Shown in pieces: positions 18,010 through 29,023 of a stretch of 64,000 nt of DNA. Positions within the stretch are counted from its first letter, which is position 1. Every line of letters begins with the position of its first letter. The notes under the pieces were generated by a model, which searched no databases, was not told where the DNA came from, and was given only the letters and a program-made list of their open reading frames with translations. The position numbers were made by a program, and so were the translations under genes. Origin of the DNA: Rhodospirillum sp. (GTDB lineage: Bacteria; Pseudomonadota; Alphaproteobacteria; Rhodospirillales; Rhodospirillaceae); NCBI GenBank assembly GCA_021741145.1, contig JAIOYK010000026.1, positions 1 to 64,000 of the forward strand, read 5' to 3'.

Positions 18010-18576
18010 TCACAGGATCGATCGAAAAACCGCTGTCACTTGATCGGTCGTAAGCCGAGGCCCCTGCCCGACCGCGTGCATCAATCCGATCCCGTCGATC
18101 AATCCGGCGCAGGTCTCGATGGGAAACTCTTGGCGCCGATCCGCGATCAACCCGAAGAAGAAAGCGATCGGTCGGCGCGCCGCGGCGGTCAATCTCTCTC
18201 CGACTCCCGCCAGATCGTCCTGACGCGTCGACGCCAGGGTCAGTTCCATCCTGGCCAGAAACAAAGGACGCGAGGCATCCGCGTAGCTCACCAGTTCCCG
18301 CGCGACATAGGCAACGGCCTCGTCCATCCCCCCGGTCGCCACCGCTTCAGCGAAGCCGATTTGAAGGTCATCGCAGTCCTTTTCCAACATCGCCGCGAGA
18401 TGGTCCGATGCGGCCAGAAGCAAAGCGGCCTTTTTCGGAAAATAGTAGGTACTGGACCCCCTTGGCAGTCCAGCGGCATCGTCCACGGCGCGGTGCGTCA
18501 CTCCCGCGAGCCCCCGCGTCGCGAGAATATCGATAACGCAATCCAGAATCGCCTCGCGGCGGCCGCTTTTCTTCAT
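18010..18576 (-). CDS. TetR family transcriptional regulator
   Basis: N-terminal HTH: REAILDCVIDILATRGLAGVTHRAVDDAAGLPRGSSTYYFPKKAALL. Confidence 0.9.
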   Translation of the reverse strand: MKKSGRREAILDCVIDILATRGLAGVTHRAVDDAAGLPRGSSTYYFPKKAALLLAASDHLAAMLEKDCDDLQIGFAEAVATGGMDEAVAYVARELVSYADASRPLFLARMELTLASTRQDDLAGVGERLTAAARRPIAFFFGLIADRRQEFPIETCAGLIDGIGLMHAVGQGPRLTTDQVTAVFRSIL

Positions 18577-18587
18577 TGATCCCCACC

Positions 18588-18603
18588 CTCTACAAATGTA
18601 GAG
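18588..18603. promoter_or_regulatory. palindromic operator candidate CTCTACA-AA-TGTAGAG
   Basis: 7-bp perfect arms in the divergent tetR/ridA intergenic region. Confidence 0.7.
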
Positions 18604-18651
18604 TTTTTCACATCAAATGACAAAACATCCCATAAGAGGACGCTTTCAACC

Positions 18652-19059
18652 ATGTCACGACCCATCACGCGCATAAACCCCGCGACCCTGCCACCCACCG
18701 GTGATTTGGGGTATTCGCAGATCTCCATCGTGGAACCCGGTCGCATGGCCTATATCTCCGGCCAAGTCGCTTTGCGCCCCGACGGAGCACCGGTTCCCGA
18801 CGATCTCGTCGCACAGATGGAAATTGTCGCGACCAATGCGAAGGCGGCGCTGACGGCCATTGGCGCCACGCCCCAGGACGTGGTCATCGCCCGTGTTTAC
18901 ATGACCGATCTGACCCCTGACCGCCTGGAGGCGGTGATGCCGTCCTTCCTGGCGACGTTCGATGGCGCGCGACCCTGCGTGACCGGCGTCGGGGTCGCGG
19001 CCCTGGCCGCGCCCGACTTACAGATCGAGTTGGAAATGACCGTGAGACTGCCGGACTGA
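18652..19059 (+). CDS. RidA family (YjgF/UK114) protein
   Basis: RMAYISGQVALRPDG...RVYMTDL...CVTGVGVAALAAPDLQIELEM. Confidence 0.92.
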   Translation: MSRPITRINPATLPPTGDLGYSQISIVEPGRMAYISGQVALRPDGAPVPDDLVAQMEIVATNAKAALTAIGATPQDVVIARVYMTDLTPDRLEAVMPSFLATFDGARPCVTGVGVAALAAPDLQIELEMTVRLPD

Positions 19060-19095
19060 CCCGCGGTCCTGGCCCCGGTCCCGACCCAAACGACC

Positions 19096-20313
19096 CTACC
19101 CCTTCCGGGACCGGGCGAGGCGCGCGCCACCCCACAGGAAGATCCCCAAGGCCGCGACGGGGAAGAGGAAACCGGCAAGGCTCGCGCCCTTCCAATCCCC
19201 CACGGCGAAGGCCCAGCCGCCCAAAGCGGACCCCAAGGCGCCCCCCATGAAGAAAATCGCCATGTAGAGGCCGTTCAACCGCCCCCGGATTTCCGGCGCC
19301 TGGGAGAAAATGACCCGCTGATTGACCACCAGATTCATGGTGACACCGAAATCGATCAGGATGGCCGCGGCCACCACCAACCCGAGAGCCAGGTTTGAGC
19401 CCGTCTCTCCCAGAAAAGTCATAGGGAAGGACAGGGCAACCATGCACATGGCGGTGATACTGGCGGAAAAACCCCAGCCCCGGTCTGCGATCCGCCCGGC
19501 GATGGGCGCCGCCACGGCCCCGGCCACCCCGGCCAGGGAGACCCAGCCGATCCCCGCCAGCGACAGGTTGAAGGCCGGTCCGGACAGATAGAGGGGCGCC
19601 GTCGTCCAAAAGAGGCTGAAGGCGGCGAACAGCCCCGCATGGGCCAAGGCCCGGCGCCGCAAGTCGGGCATGGTCAGGATCAGGCTGACCATGGACAGCA
19701 TCAGGTCGCCATAGCGGGGCTTTGGATTGGGGTCCCGGCGGGGAAGAAAGAAGCGGTGAACGACAAGCAGAACCACCATGGCCCCGGCGGACAGGAAGAA
19801 AACCGCCTGCCAGGACAACAGGTCGGCGATGAAGCTCGACAGGGGCCGGGCGGTCATGATGCCGAGCATCAGGCCGCTCATGACATTGCCCACCACCCGA
19901 CCGCGAATGGCTTCGGGCGCCATATGGGCCGCGAATGGCACCAGGACCTGGATGCCGACCGATCCCAAACCGACCACGAACATGGCCAGCAGGAACAGCC
20001 CCCCACTCGGTGCCAGGGCCACGCCCATCAGACCGGCCCCGGCCAGGACAAGCAGGGTCAGAACCAACCGCCGGTTCTCCACCCGATCCGCCAGGGGCAC
20101 GATCAACAGCAACCCCAGGACATAGCCCACTTGGCCGAGGGTAACGATCAACCCCTGGGCTTCCGGCGTCAGCGCGAGATCCCTGGCGATGGATCCCACC
20201 AAGGGCTGAGCGTAATAGAGGTTGCCCGCGATCAGCCCACAGGACAGAGCTAACAGGAAGGTCAGCCAGCCAATCCGCGCCGTGCCCGTTTCCGCGAATC
20301 CTGGCCCCGTCAT
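19096..20313 (-). CDS. MFS transporter
   Basis: 12-TM pattern; GNLYYAQPLVGSIARDLALTPEAQGLIVTLGQVGYVLGLLLIVPLADRVENRRL; start trimmed. Confidence 0.88.
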   Translation of the reverse strand: MTGPGFAETGTARIGWLTFLLALSCGLIAGNLYYAQPLVGSIARDLALTPEAQGLIVTLGQVGYVLGLLLIVPLADRVENRRLVLTLLVLAGAGLMGVALAPSGGLFLLAMFVVGLGSVGIQVLVPFAAHMAPEAIRGRVVGNVMSGLMLGIMTARPLSSFIADLLSWQAVFFLSAGAMVVLLVVHRFFLPRRDPNPKPRYGDLMLSMVSLILTMPDLRRRALAHAGLFAAFSLFWTTAPLYLSGPAFNLSLAGIGWVSLAGVAGAVAAPIAGRIADRGWGFSASITAMCMVALSFPMTFLGETGSNLALGLVVAAAILIDFGVTMNLVVNQRVIFSQAPEIRGRLNGLYMAIFFMGGALGSALGGWAFAVGDWKGASLAGFLFPVAALGIFLWGGARLARSRKG

Positions 20314-20529
20314 TGACCCAGAACCGCGAACCGAAGAAAGCGCCAGGGAACGCCCCAGGGAACGACAAGGACAATTTTCATCATAGTGCGCTATCCAAAT
20401 AAACAAAGGCCCCCCTCGCCAGGGGGCGGAACCAAAGGGGCCCATCGGATCGGAAGGGAGAAGCCCGCTCGAAGGCGGAGACATAGGGTGCGGGGTCCCT
20501 GGGCACAAGGGACCGGTTGGGGCGAGGCG

Positions 20530-21234
20530 TCAGTTGGCCAGCAGGGCCTTTCCATCCTCGGGACCAAAGCAGAGGGCGTGGTCATCACAAGCCTCGCAAT
20601 GGGGTGACTTGCAGACAACCACCCCCTCGCGCTGGCAAAGCTCGCGGTAGAAGAATTTCTTCCATTTCATGTTCTTGGTATTCCGCGAGGCAAGCGGCGA
20701 GAAATGGCGATTCAGGAGACGGGAGAGTTCACCCCGGTTCACTAGACCCAAATCTTGCCAAAGGTGATTCGGACGCAGGGCGCGGCGGGCCACCATTGCG
20801 GCCAACCAGACCTCCTCCTCCACCCCCATGGTCCGGTGGTCGAGTAACAGGTCGCGGAGGTCCTCTTCCTCGATGGCGTCCGTGCCGGAGCCACCGTCAC
20901 AGGACAGCAGAGCTGTCAGCCCCGTGGCATGGGGAAAGAATAAGCCGATAAGCGCCGCGGTATCCCCTGGCGTCAGCCCCAGGCCATGATTCAGGGGGGC
21001 GCCGGTGGCCGCGGTTTCGGCCCGGGCCGCGGCGATCAGGCAAGCGAAGACATGGCGGTCAAAGGCGTCGCCCCGGGCGGGGCCGCCCATCAGCCAGCCA
21101 AGGGTGATCGTTCCAAGGTCTCCCGTACCGGACCTCTCTCCGTCCAAGGGTGGCCAAAGCCGCGCGCCGAGACCGCCCGAAGAGGCAATGGCGCCGCCAA
21201 AGTCATCGAAGCGAATACCGTCGATCTTGGACAT
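20530..21234 (-). CDS. nifQ: nitrogen fixation protein NifQ
   Basis: C-terminal CQREGVVVCKSPHCEACDDHALCFG cysteine motif plus nif context. Confidence 0.9.
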   Translation of the reverse strand: MSKIDGIRFDDFGGAIASSGGLGARLWPPLDGERSGTGDLGTITLGWLMGGPARGDAFDRHVFACLIAAARAETAATGAPLNHGLGLTPGDTAALIGLFFPHATGLTALLSCDGGSGTDAIEEEDLRDLLLDHRTMGVEEEVWLAAMVARRALRPNHLWQDLGLVNRGELSRLLNRHFSPLASRNTKNMKWKKFFYRELCQREGVVVCKSPHCEACDDHALCFGPEDGKALLAN

Positions 21235-21315
21235 GGGGACCTCCTGACGCGGGTTCGGCTGGGGAAAAGGGGAAAACCGGGTCCGTGATTGGGGACCCGG
21301 CCCTCGTGCCGGGAT

Positions 21316-21612
21316 TCAGGCGGAGACCGCCGCGTGGGTCTGGGCGTTGGTGCCACAAACGGTCTCGCAGGCTTCGCAGCCGATACACTTGCCCTCGCTG
21401 GACACAACCATCACCTTGCGGGTGATTTCCTCGTCCTCGTCGTAGGGATCGCAGAGCTCTCCATCCTCATTGACACCCTTCATTTCCAGGACACCGTGTC
21501 CACAGACCTTGAAGCAGCGGCCACATCCGATGCACAGCTCGTCGTTGATCTGGGTCAGATACTTGGGCTCCCACTCGGAGCCGTCCCGGGTTTTGTAGGT
21601 GATGTTCGCCAT
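21316..21612 (-). CDS. fdxB: nif-specific 4Fe-4S ferredoxin III
   Basis: CIGCGRCFKVCG and CIGCEACETVCG; MANITYKTRDGSEWEPKY start; nif context. Confidence 0.92.
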   Translation of the reverse strand: MANITYKTRDGSEWEPKYLTQINDELCIGCGRCFKVCGHGVLEMKGVNEDGELCDPYDEDEEITRKVMVVSSEGKCIGCEACETVCGTNAQTHAAVSA

Positions 21613-21878
21613 GTCCAGCTTTCCTTTCGCAAGTCTTTCCAGAGGCATATTCGGCGAAAGTGTCCCCCACTTCGCGGAAATGCGAAAAACCAATGTCTTA
21701 GTCTGGGTGGGCGGGGCGTCGTTCACGCGCCCCTACCCGTTAAGTTTTCATCGGAAGCGAATTGAACTGGTCCCTAGTGCATCGACCCAGACAAAGGCGA
21801 CAGCCGTAGTCTGGAAAGTTGATGCATAAACAAAGACCTAGCGCACCGCCAACTGAATCTTTCGACTGCGTCGGCGCG

Positions 21879-22352
21879 CTAGGCGTCCGCGGCGTCCTGG
21901 AACGTCTTGATGGTCTCGACGGCGTCCTCGACCAGCTTGGTCCCCTTCTCGCCCAGCTTCTCCAGGGAGAGGAAGCCGAAGCGATGGATGTCGCGCAGGT
22001 AGGTGTTTAGCACCACCAGCTTGCCGGTGGTCAGCAGCATGCGACCGAAGCCCTCGTGACTCATCTTCATCATCGGCGAGGCGATCTTACCGGTATACTT
22101 CTCGATGGTCAGACCCACCGCGGCATAGAAGATCTCGACGCGCCAGATGATGTCCGGATCGGGATCGCCGATGATCGGCATCTGCTTGCGCTGTTCCTTG
22201 GTCACGATGAACGGACCGAGGATTTCGGCGTCGCTCTTTCCTTCCCAAGTGCCATAGGTGTCCTGGGCGCGGACCTGCAATACCAGTTGCTTCACGAATT
22301 CACTGTCGAGGGCGGCCTGATCGGCCGCGGTCATCTCAAGAACATCGGACAT
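21879..22352 (-). CDS. NifX-associated nitrogen fixation protein (DUF269)
   Basis: [50 protein letters not shown]. Confidence 0.93.
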   Translation of the reverse strand: MSDVLEMTAADQAALDSEFVKQLVLQVRAQDTYGTWEGKSDAEILGPFIVTKEQRKQMPIIGDPDPDIIWRVEIFYAAVGLTIEKYTGKIASPMMKMSHEGFGRMLLTTGKLVVLNTYLRDIHRFGFLSLEKLGEKGTKLVEDAVETIKTFQDAADA

Positions 22353-22858
22353 CAGACGGTTTCCTCCACCATGTCATCTTCATCCAGGAAATCCAGCGCG
22401 CGGGTATCGCCGGTTTCCTCCCTCATCAGCTTGCGCAACCAGGGCGGGGGGTTGCCGTTCAACATGGCCCGAATACGCTCCAACACCTCGGTGATGGGCT
22501 CGTCGTTGGGGATCTTCATCGGGTGGATCTTGGACTGCACCACCCGGGCCGCGGCGGGACCGCCGATGGCCTTGATGAACAACATGGAGATCCCTTCCAA
22601 GGCCTTGACCTTGGCCCGGATGCGGTCCTCGCCGTCATCGGTGTGCTTGCCGTCCTGGGACGACAGGTTGTCGAACTGGATCACCTCGACAAAGCTGTAG
22701 CCGTCTTTACCCACTTCATAGACCGCCATGTTCTTCGCCCCGTTGAAATGGGCGTTGACGGTTTTCATGTCCTGGGTCGCCAACGCGACTTTCATGCGTC
22801 CTCCTCCGGTGGGCTTGGCGGCGGCATCTTCGACAAGACGGAGTCTCCTTGCGTTCAT
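22352..22858 (-). CDS. nifX: nitrogen fixation protein NifX
   Basis: [41 protein letters not shown]; follows nifN; start ATG 22858 inferred. Confidence 0.92.
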   Translation of the reverse strand: MNARRLRLVEDAAAKPTGGGRMKVALATQDMKTVNAHFNGAKNMAVYEVGKDGYSFVEVIQFDNLSSQDGKHTDDGEDRIRAKVKALEGISMLFIKAIGGPAAARVVQSKIHPMKIPNDEPITEVLERIRAMLNGNPPPWLRKLMREETGDTRALDFLDEDDMVEETV

Positions 22859-22862
22859 CGCT

Positions 22863-24251
22863 CTAGCCCTCCTGCTCGGTGTTAAGGGTGATGGGGGTGT
22901 GGCCGTATCCCCCCTGCTCGTCTTGCCCGTGGGTCCCATGGGCCTCGTGGACATCCATCAGGGCGTTGGCCAGGGTGAAAGACAGGTCGCGGGTTCCACG
23001 GTATCCAATGGTGACCCGGTGGTTTGACCCCACCCGATCAACGATGGGAAAACCGGCTCGGAAATGGGGCACGCCCGCCCGGTGGGCAGGCAGTCGACCG
23101 TTGGCGTTGGCGATCATCAGGTCGCAGCCTTCGGCCCGGTCGGCCAGATCCTCCAGGTCACCAACCACGACCTCCGCGGTATCCAGCGCCGAGAGGAAGG
23201 GCGCTTCGGTCGGCACCACGACGGCCTGAAGCTGGGCCCCCATGCCGGACACAAGGGTGGCATAGGCCCAAACCATGTCCGGCTCTCCGGCGATGGCGAT
23301 CCGCGCGCCCCCGAAGGCGAAATGGCTGTCCATCAGGGCATCGACAAGCTGGTTGCGCTGGCGGCGCAGGCGGGTGGGCACGGGACGGCCGGAGACCTGG
23401 GAGAGTACCGTCATCAGCCTGTCCACGGCCTCCAGACCGGTCAGGCGATCCAACTGGGTGGTGGGCACGCCGGTGCGCGTCTCCAGGGTCTCGCCGGAGA
23501 GGCGCATGTGCTCGCCAATGGCGATCGTCGCCTTGGCCCAGCCCATGGCGCGGATCTCGTCCAGCGTCGTGCCCCCCAGGGTGGTGGGGATCCAGGTATC
23601 GGGCACATGGCCGTCCAGGGATCCCGACAGGTCCGGCAGGATGGTGGCCTCCAGTCCGAAGCACGCGATGATGTCGCGCAGTTCGTCGATATCGCCCGGC
23701 GTCATATGCGACCCGGCCAGGACATTGACGCGGTTCTGGCTGGAGGGTGCCTTTTCCTCGGGCACCAGGGTCTCGATAATGGCCTTGACCGCCTTGCCCC
23801 AGCCCATTTCCAGGCCACCGGAGAAGTCCGGCGTCCGCACGGGCACGACGACCACGTCGTCCAGCTCGCGGTTGCGGGCACGAATCAGCTTGAGGTCGCC
23901 GATCATGTCCTCGCCCCGGGTTTCCGTCAGCCCCGTGGAGGCCAGACCGATCAGTTTGGGCTGGGCGCGCTTGACCACGTTGACCAGGGCCTGCTCCACG
24001 TTTTCCATGCCGCCGAGGATGGTACTCACCTCGCTCATGGCCGTGGTTTGCAGGGGGATGGCCTCGCGGAAATGGCGGACCAGCATGACGAGGGCGAAGG
24101 CCGTGCAACCCTGGGAGCCGTGGAACAGGGGCATGGAGCCCTCGACGCCCATGAAAGCCATGGCCGCGCCCAGGGGAGCGGAGGTCTTCAGCGGGCTGAC
24201 CGACAGGGCCTTGCGGACCTTCGTCACCGATGCGGGGGCGTGGTGGGTCAT
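22863..24251 (-). CDS. nifN: nitrogenase FeMo-cofactor biosynthesis protein NifN
   Basis: LKTSAPLGAAMAFMGVEGSMPLFHGSQGCTAFALVMLVRHFREAIPLQTTAMSEVSTILGG; start overlaps the nifE stop. Confidence 0.95.
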   Translation of the reverse strand: MTHHAPASVTKVRKALSVSPLKTSAPLGAAMAFMGVEGSMPLFHGSQGCTAFALVMLVRHFREAIPLQTTAMSEVSTILGGMENVEQALVNVVKRAQPKLIGLASTGLTETRGEDMIGDLKLIRARNRELDDVVVVPVRTPDFSGGLEMGWGKAVKAIIETLVPEEKAPSSQNRVNVLAGSHMTPGDIDELRDIIACFGLEATILPDLSGSLDGHVPDTWIPTTLGGTTLDEIRAMGWAKATIAIGEHMRLSGETLETRTGVPTTQLDRLTGLEAVDRLMTVLSQVSGRPVPTRLRRQRNQLVDALMDSHFAFGGARIAIAGEPDMVWAYATLVSGMGAQLQAVVVPTEAPFLSALDTAEVVVGDLEDLADRAEGCDLMIANANGRLPAHRAGVPHFRAGFPIVDRVGSNHRVTIGYRGTRDLSFTLANALMDVHEAHGTHGQDEQGGYGHTPITLNTEQEG

Positions 24252-25711
24252 TATTCGGCGGCTCCTGCCAGGGGGGTGGCGGCGGACGCGGTGTGGACTG
24301 GGGTCAGGGCGACGGGCACCTCGTCCCAGGGCGCGGGCAGGCGCACCTGCTCCCAAACCGGATTGTTGATCTCGATATCCATCTGGCGAACCATCTCGAT
24401 CATGCCCGCGTAGCCTTCGAAACCCGCGTGGCGTTCCTGGTTGATGTCCATCCAGGCGGTGCGGGCCTTCAGGGCGACAAACTGGGAGCGGCCACCGGAC
24501 AGCATGATGTCCGCCTCGCCGTCCTTGAACATGCGGTACATCTCGCCGTTGGGAATGGAGCCGAACAGTTCGCCCATCTTGCCCGTGGTATTTTGCTGAA
24601 GGGCCCGCTTGGCCTTGCCCTTGTCGTCCTCGGTGGACTTGCGAACCGAGGTGCCGATGACCTCCATGCCCATTTCCTGGAGGGCATGGACCACCGACCA
24701 GCTTTTCACGCCACCGGTGTAGAGCAGCACCTTCTTGCCTTCCAGGCGCGGCTTGTACTCCGCCATGGCGGCCCAGGCCTTGGCTTCCTCCTCGGCGATC
24801 AGGGCCTCGGTCCGGTCGATCAGATCGGCGTCGGCGCCCCGCTCCACCAGCATTTTCGCGATGGTGCGCAGGGACAGGCTGGTGTCGCCGATGCCGTAGA
24901 AGGAGCCCTCGAAATAGGGGATGCCATATTTTTCGCGCATGCCCCGGCCCAGGTTGATCATGGCCTGGGAGCAGACCATCATGTTGACCTGGGCGGTATG
25001 GGCCGCGGCGATGTCCACGTAGCGGGACCGCCCTGTAATGCAGGCGCGGATACGGATGCCCAGGCGCTCCAACAGCGGTTCCACCGCCGCGAACTCCCCG
25101 GCCACGTCGTATTCGCCGATGATGTTGATATCCGTGGAACCCACATCGTCGGGCTCCAGGGTGCCGACGACGTGGTCCAACAGAGCCTGAGCGCCCAACT
25201 TGTTCCCGAGGTTCTTGGAGCCGACGAAGCCCGGTGCGTTAACCGGAATCACCGGCTTGCCCAGGCGCTCGGTGGCGACCCGGCAGACCGTGTCGATGTC
25301 GTCGCCGATCAGGGCGGGCACACAGGTCTGATAGACGAAAACCGCCGGAGGATCGTATTTGGAGATGGCATCCTTGATCGCCCTGTAGAGCTTCTTTTCG
25401 CCCCCGCCGATCACGTCCAGTTCCGACAGGTCGGTGGTGAAGCCCCAGCGGTAGATCATGGGTCCCTTGGTGCCCACGTTGCGGGTATCCCAGGAGTTGC
25501 CCTCGCAGGCGATGGGACCATGCACCAGATGGACCACGTCGGTCACCGGCTGCAGGGCGATCTTCGCGCCATCGAAGGCGCAGCCACCCGCCGCCGCGCC
25601 GGGGGTCAGGCCCTTGGTGGCGCAGCCCTTCTTCCGGTCCACGTCGGACTTCGCGCGATTCTTGTCGCAGTCCGGCTCGTTGAAGACACTGGCGATCCGG
25701 TCACTGATCAT
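24251..25711 (-). CDS. nifE: nitrogenase FeMo-cofactor biosynthesis protein NifE
   Basis: TPGAAAGGCAFDGAKIALQPVTDVVHLVHGPIACEGNSWDTR; upstream of nifN; start at MISDRI preferred. Confidence 0.95.
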   Translation of the reverse strand: MISDRIASVFNEPDCDKNRAKSDVDRKKGCATKGLTPGAAAGGCAFDGAKIALQPVTDVVHLVHGPIACEGNSWDTRNVGTKGPMIYRWGFTTDLSELDVIGGGEKKLYRAIKDAISKYDPPAVFVYQTCVPALIGDDIDTVCRVATERLGKPVIPVNAPGFVGSKNLGNKLGAQALLDHVVGTLEPDDVGSTDINIIGEYDVAGEFAAVEPLLERLGIRIRACITGRSRYVDIAAAHTAQVNMMVCSQAMINLGRGMREKYGIPYFEGSFYGIGDTSLSLRTIAKMLVERGADADLIDRTEALIAEEEAKAWAAMAEYKPRLEGKKVLLYTGGVKSWSVVHALQEMGMEVIGTSVRKSTEDDKGKAKRALQQNTTGKMGELFGSIPNGEMYRMFKDGEADIMLSGGRSQFVALKARTAWMDINQERHAGFEGYAGMIEMVRQMDIEINNPVWEQVRLPAPWDEVPVALTPVHTASAATPLAGAAE

Positions 25712-25763
25712 CACGATCCTCCGAGGCAAGAGTTGGGGGACATCACTGCCGTCACCTCGGATA

Positions 25764-25779
25764 AGCAAAAGGAATGCCA
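25764..25779 (-). promoter_or_regulatory. sigma54 promoter for nifENX operon
   Basis: Minus strand TGGCATTCCTTTTGCT. Confidence 0.85.
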
Positions 25780-25835
25780 ACTTCATCTTTCGTGTGAAAG
25801 CAATGCATTAACCCAATTCCCCTCCCCATTGGACC

Positions 25836-25868
25836 TGTCGTGTGACGAACAATGTCGGCTTTCCGACA
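25836..25868. promoter_or_regulatory. tandem NifA upstream activator sequences
   Basis: TGT-CGTGTGACGA-ACA (25836-25851) and TGT-CGGCTTTCCG-ACA (25853-25868). Confidence 0.88.
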
Positions 25869-26016
25869 TGGTTAAAGACCCTATTCCTGGTATAGGGTGG
25901 GGACGGTGTAAAAAGCCGTGACATCTGGACACCGCTTGGTGTAGAGACAATTTCACACTTCGTTTGGCATGAATGCCATTCGTATTACACGAAAAAACTG
26001 TTTAAAAGAGGCGCGC

Positions 26017-26907
26017 GTGAAGCACCTAGACTCCCTGGAAGCGGAAAGCATCCATATCCTGCGGGAGACCGCGGCCCAGTTCCAGCGACCCGTGCTGATG
26101 TATTCCATCGGCAAGGACAGCTCGGTGTTGATGCATCTGGCGCGCAAGGCCTTCTTCCCCTCCCGCCCCCCCTTCCCCTTCCTGCATATCGATACGACCT
26201 GGAAATTCCACGAGATGATCGCCTTTCGCGACCGCCGCGTGGCCGAGGAAGAGGTGGACCTGATCGTCCACACCAACCCGGACGGGTTAGAGAATAAGGT
26301 CACCCCCTTCACCCATGGGGCGGCCTATACGGATATCATGAAGACCCAGGCCCTGCGTCAGGCCCTGACGGCGGGCGGCTACGACGGTGTGATCGGCGGC
26401 GCCCGGCGGGACGAGGAGAAGTCCCGGGCCAAGGAGCGGGTCTTCAGCTTCCGCGACGCCCATCACCGGTGGGATCCGAAGAACCAGAAACCCGAACTGT
26501 GGAACACCTATAACGGCCGGACCAACAAGGGCGAGAGCGTGCGGGTCTTCCCGCTCTCCAACTGGACCGAGTTGGACATCTGGCTTTACATCCTGCGCGA
26601 GGGGATCCCCGTCGTCCCCCTGTACCTGGCCAAGGACCGCCCGGTGGTGGAGCGCGACGGCGCGCTGATCATGGTCGACGATGACCGCTTCCCCCTCCTG
26701 CCCAATGAAACCCCAATGATGAAGTCGGTGCGCTTCCGCACGCTGGGCTGCTACCCCCTGACCGGCGCCATCGAAAGCGAGGCCGCCACCCTCCACGAGA
26801 TCATCGCCGAAATGCTGGTGGCCCGAACCTCGGAACGCCAGGGGCGCCTCATCGACCAAGACCAGTCCGCCTCCATGGAACTGAAGAAGCAGGAAGGATA
26901 TTTCTAA
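26017..26907 (+). CDS. cysD: sulfate adenylyltransferase subunit 2
   Basis: [48 protein letters not shown] 26017 fits family N-terminus, ORF extends to 25969. Confidence 0.95.
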   Translation: MKHLDSLEAESIHILRETAAQFQRPVLMYSIGKDSSVLMHLARKAFFPSRPPFPFLHIDTTWKFHEMIAFRDRRVAEEEVDLIVHTNPDGLENKVTPFTHGAAYTDIMKTQALRQALTAGGYDGVIGGARRDEEKSRAKERVFSFRDAHHRWDPKNQKPELWNTYNGRTNKGESVRVFPLSNWTELDIWLYILREGIPVVPLYLAKDRPVVERDGALIMVDDDRFPLLPNETPMMKSVRFRTLGCYPLTGAIESEAATLHEIIAEMLVARTSERQGRLIDQDQSASMELKKQEGYF

Positions 26908-28862
26908 TGGACGGCACCCCTTCCAACGCAGCCCCCTCCGCCCACCCCTCCCTCGCCGCGCAACGGGTCCAGACCTACCTGGAAAAGCACGAGGACAAGG
27001 GCCTGCTGCGCCTGTTGACCTGCGGTTCCGTCGACGATGGAAAATCCACCCTGATCGGCCGCCTGCTCCACGACACCAAGCAGGTCTTCGACGACCTGAT
27101 GAGCGCCCTGGAACGGGACAGCAAGGTCTCCGGCACGACCGGTCCCGGACGGGTGGATTATGCCTTGCTGCTCGATGGTCTCCAGGCGGAGCGCGAACAG
27201 GGCATCACCATCGACGCCGCCTATCGCTATTTCAACACGGAGAAGCGGAAATTCGTCGTCGCCGACGCGCCCGGCCACGAGCAGTACACCCGCAACATGT
27301 GCACCGCGGCCTCCACCGCGGAACTGGCCATCCTGTTGGTGGATGCCCGCAAGGGGGTGATCACCCAGACCCGGCGTCACACCTATGTCTGCTCCCTGAT
27401 GGGGATCAAGACCGTTGTGCTCGCGGTCAACAAGATGGACCTGAGGGATTATGATCAGGGGGTCTTCGACGCCATCGTCGCGGCGTACTTGCCCTTCGCC
27501 GCGAAGCTGGGCATCGACACCGTCACCTGCATTCCCCTCTCGGCCCTGGAGGGCGACAACATCGTCGCCCCCAGCCCCCATATGCCCTGGTACACCGGCC
27601 CGGCCCTGCTGCCCTTCCTGGAGGAGGTGGACGTCGCCACCGACCGGGAGCACTCGTCTTTCCGCTTCCCGGTCCAATGGGTCAATCGGCCCAACCTGGA
27701 TTTCCGCGGGTTCTCCGGCACCGTGGTCTCCGGCGCCATTTCCGTGGGCGATGGGGTCAGCACCCTGCCCAGCGGTCAGAAGTCCAAGGTGGCGCGGATC
27801 GTCACCAAGGACGGCGACCTGGCGCGCGCCGTGGCCGGTCAGGCGGTGACCCTGACGCTGACTGATGAAATCGATGTCAGCCGCGGCGATATGCTGGTCC
27901 CGACCGAGGACCAGCCGGCCATGGGCGACCATTTCACCGCCAATCTGATCTGGATGGACAGCAACGCCCTGATGCCGGGCCGGGAATATTTGGTCCGCAT
28001 GGGGCCGCGTCAGACCCGGGGCCAAGTCACCTCCATCAAGCACAAGATCGACGTCAACACCATGGACGAGCGGCCGGCGCCGACCCTGGAACTGAACGAT
28101 GTGGGGCTGGTCAACCTGAGCATCGACCGCGCCCTGCCCTTTGACCCCTACACCGAGAATCGGGATACCGGATCCTTCATCCTGATCGACCGGCTGACCA
28201 ACGCCACCGTCGGCGCGGGCATGATCCAGTTCTCCCTCTGGCGGTCGACCAATCTGGCCTGGCAGCACCTGGAGATCGGGCCGGAACAGCGGGCCCGGCA
28301 GAAGGGCCAACGGCCCTGCGTGCTCTGGCTGACGGGCCTGTCCGGCTCGGGCAAATCGACCATCGCCAACCTGTTGGACAAGCGCCTCTACGCCGAGGGG
28401 CACCATGCCACCATGCTGGACGGCGACAACGTGCGCCATGGCCTGAACAACGACCTGGGCTTCACCGCCCAGGACCGGGTGGAGAACATCCGCCGGGTGA
28501 CCGAAGTGGCCAGCCTGATGGCCGACGCCGGGCTGATCACCCTGGTCTCCTTCATCTCCCCCTATCGGGAGGAGCGGAACTCGGCCAAGGTCCGCATTGG
28601 CGACGCCCGCTTCGTGGAGATCTATGTCAAGGCCGACGTGGCGACCTGCGCCGAGCGCGATCCCAAGGGCCTCTACAAAAAGGCCCTGGCCGGAGAGATC
28701 AAGAACTTCACCGGCGTGGACGCCCCCTACGAGGAACCCCTGGACCCCACGGTCACCGTGGACACGGCCAACAGCACGCCCGAGGAAGCCGTGGAATTGA
28801 TCCTCGACTGGCTGCGTGCCCAGGGCTTCCTGTCGGTCGAAGGGGACGGGTCGGGGATCTGA
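26907..28862 (+). CDS. cysNC: bifunctional sulfate adenylyltransferase subunit 1 / adenylylsulfate kinase
   Basis: GTPase [19 protein letters not shown] and C-terminal APS kinase [22 protein letters not shown]. Confidence 0.95.
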   Translation: MDGTPSNAAPSAHPSLAAQRVQTYLEKHEDKGLLRLLTCGSVDDGKSTLIGRLLHDTKQVFDDLMSALERDSKVSGTTGPGRVDYALLLDGLQAEREQGITIDAAYRYFNTEKRKFVVADAPGHEQYTRNMCTAASTAELAILLVDARKGVITQTRRHTYVCSLMGIKTVVLAVNKMDLRDYDQGVFDAIVAAYLPFAAKLGIDTVTCIPLSALEGDNIVAPSPHMPWYTGPALLPFLEEVDVATDREHSSFRFPVQWVNRPNLDFRGFSGTVVSGAISVGDGVSTLPSGQKSKVARIVTKDGDLARAVAGQAVTLTLTDEIDVSRGDMLVPTEDQPAMGDHFTANLIWMDSNALMPGREYLVRMGPRQTRGQVTSIKHKIDVNTMDERPAPTLELNDVGLVNLSIDRALPFDPYTENRDTGSFILIDRLTNATVGAGMIQFSLWRSTNLAWQHLEIGPEQRARQKGQRPCVLWLTGLSGSGKSTIANLLDKRLYAEGHHATMLDGDNVRHGLNNDLGFTAQDRVENIRRVTEVASLMADAGLITLVSFISPYREERNSAKVRIGDARFVEIYVKADVATCAERDPKGLYKKALAGEIKNFTGVDAPYEEPLDPTVTVDTANSTPEEAVELILDWLRAQGFLSVEGDGSGI

Positions 28863-29023
28863 TCCCGCCCCTTGGGCATACAAGCAATCTCATGTCCCGG
28901 GATGGCCAAATCCGGCCCGCCCCGGGACACGTCTTCCGCCCCATGGGTGTTGGAAATCGGGTACCCAAGACAGCATGGGCTCCGTATAAGGAAAGCTGTC
29001 CCTTCCCCGCCCCGGAGAGCCCC

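Noticed and set aside
21613-21660. Possible sigma54 promoter upstream of fdxB (CTGGAAAGACTTGCG)
   Set aside because: GG to GC spacing is two bases too short
26904-28883. 659-aa minus-strand ORF
   Set aside because: Antisense to cysNC, which has unambiguous conserved motifs
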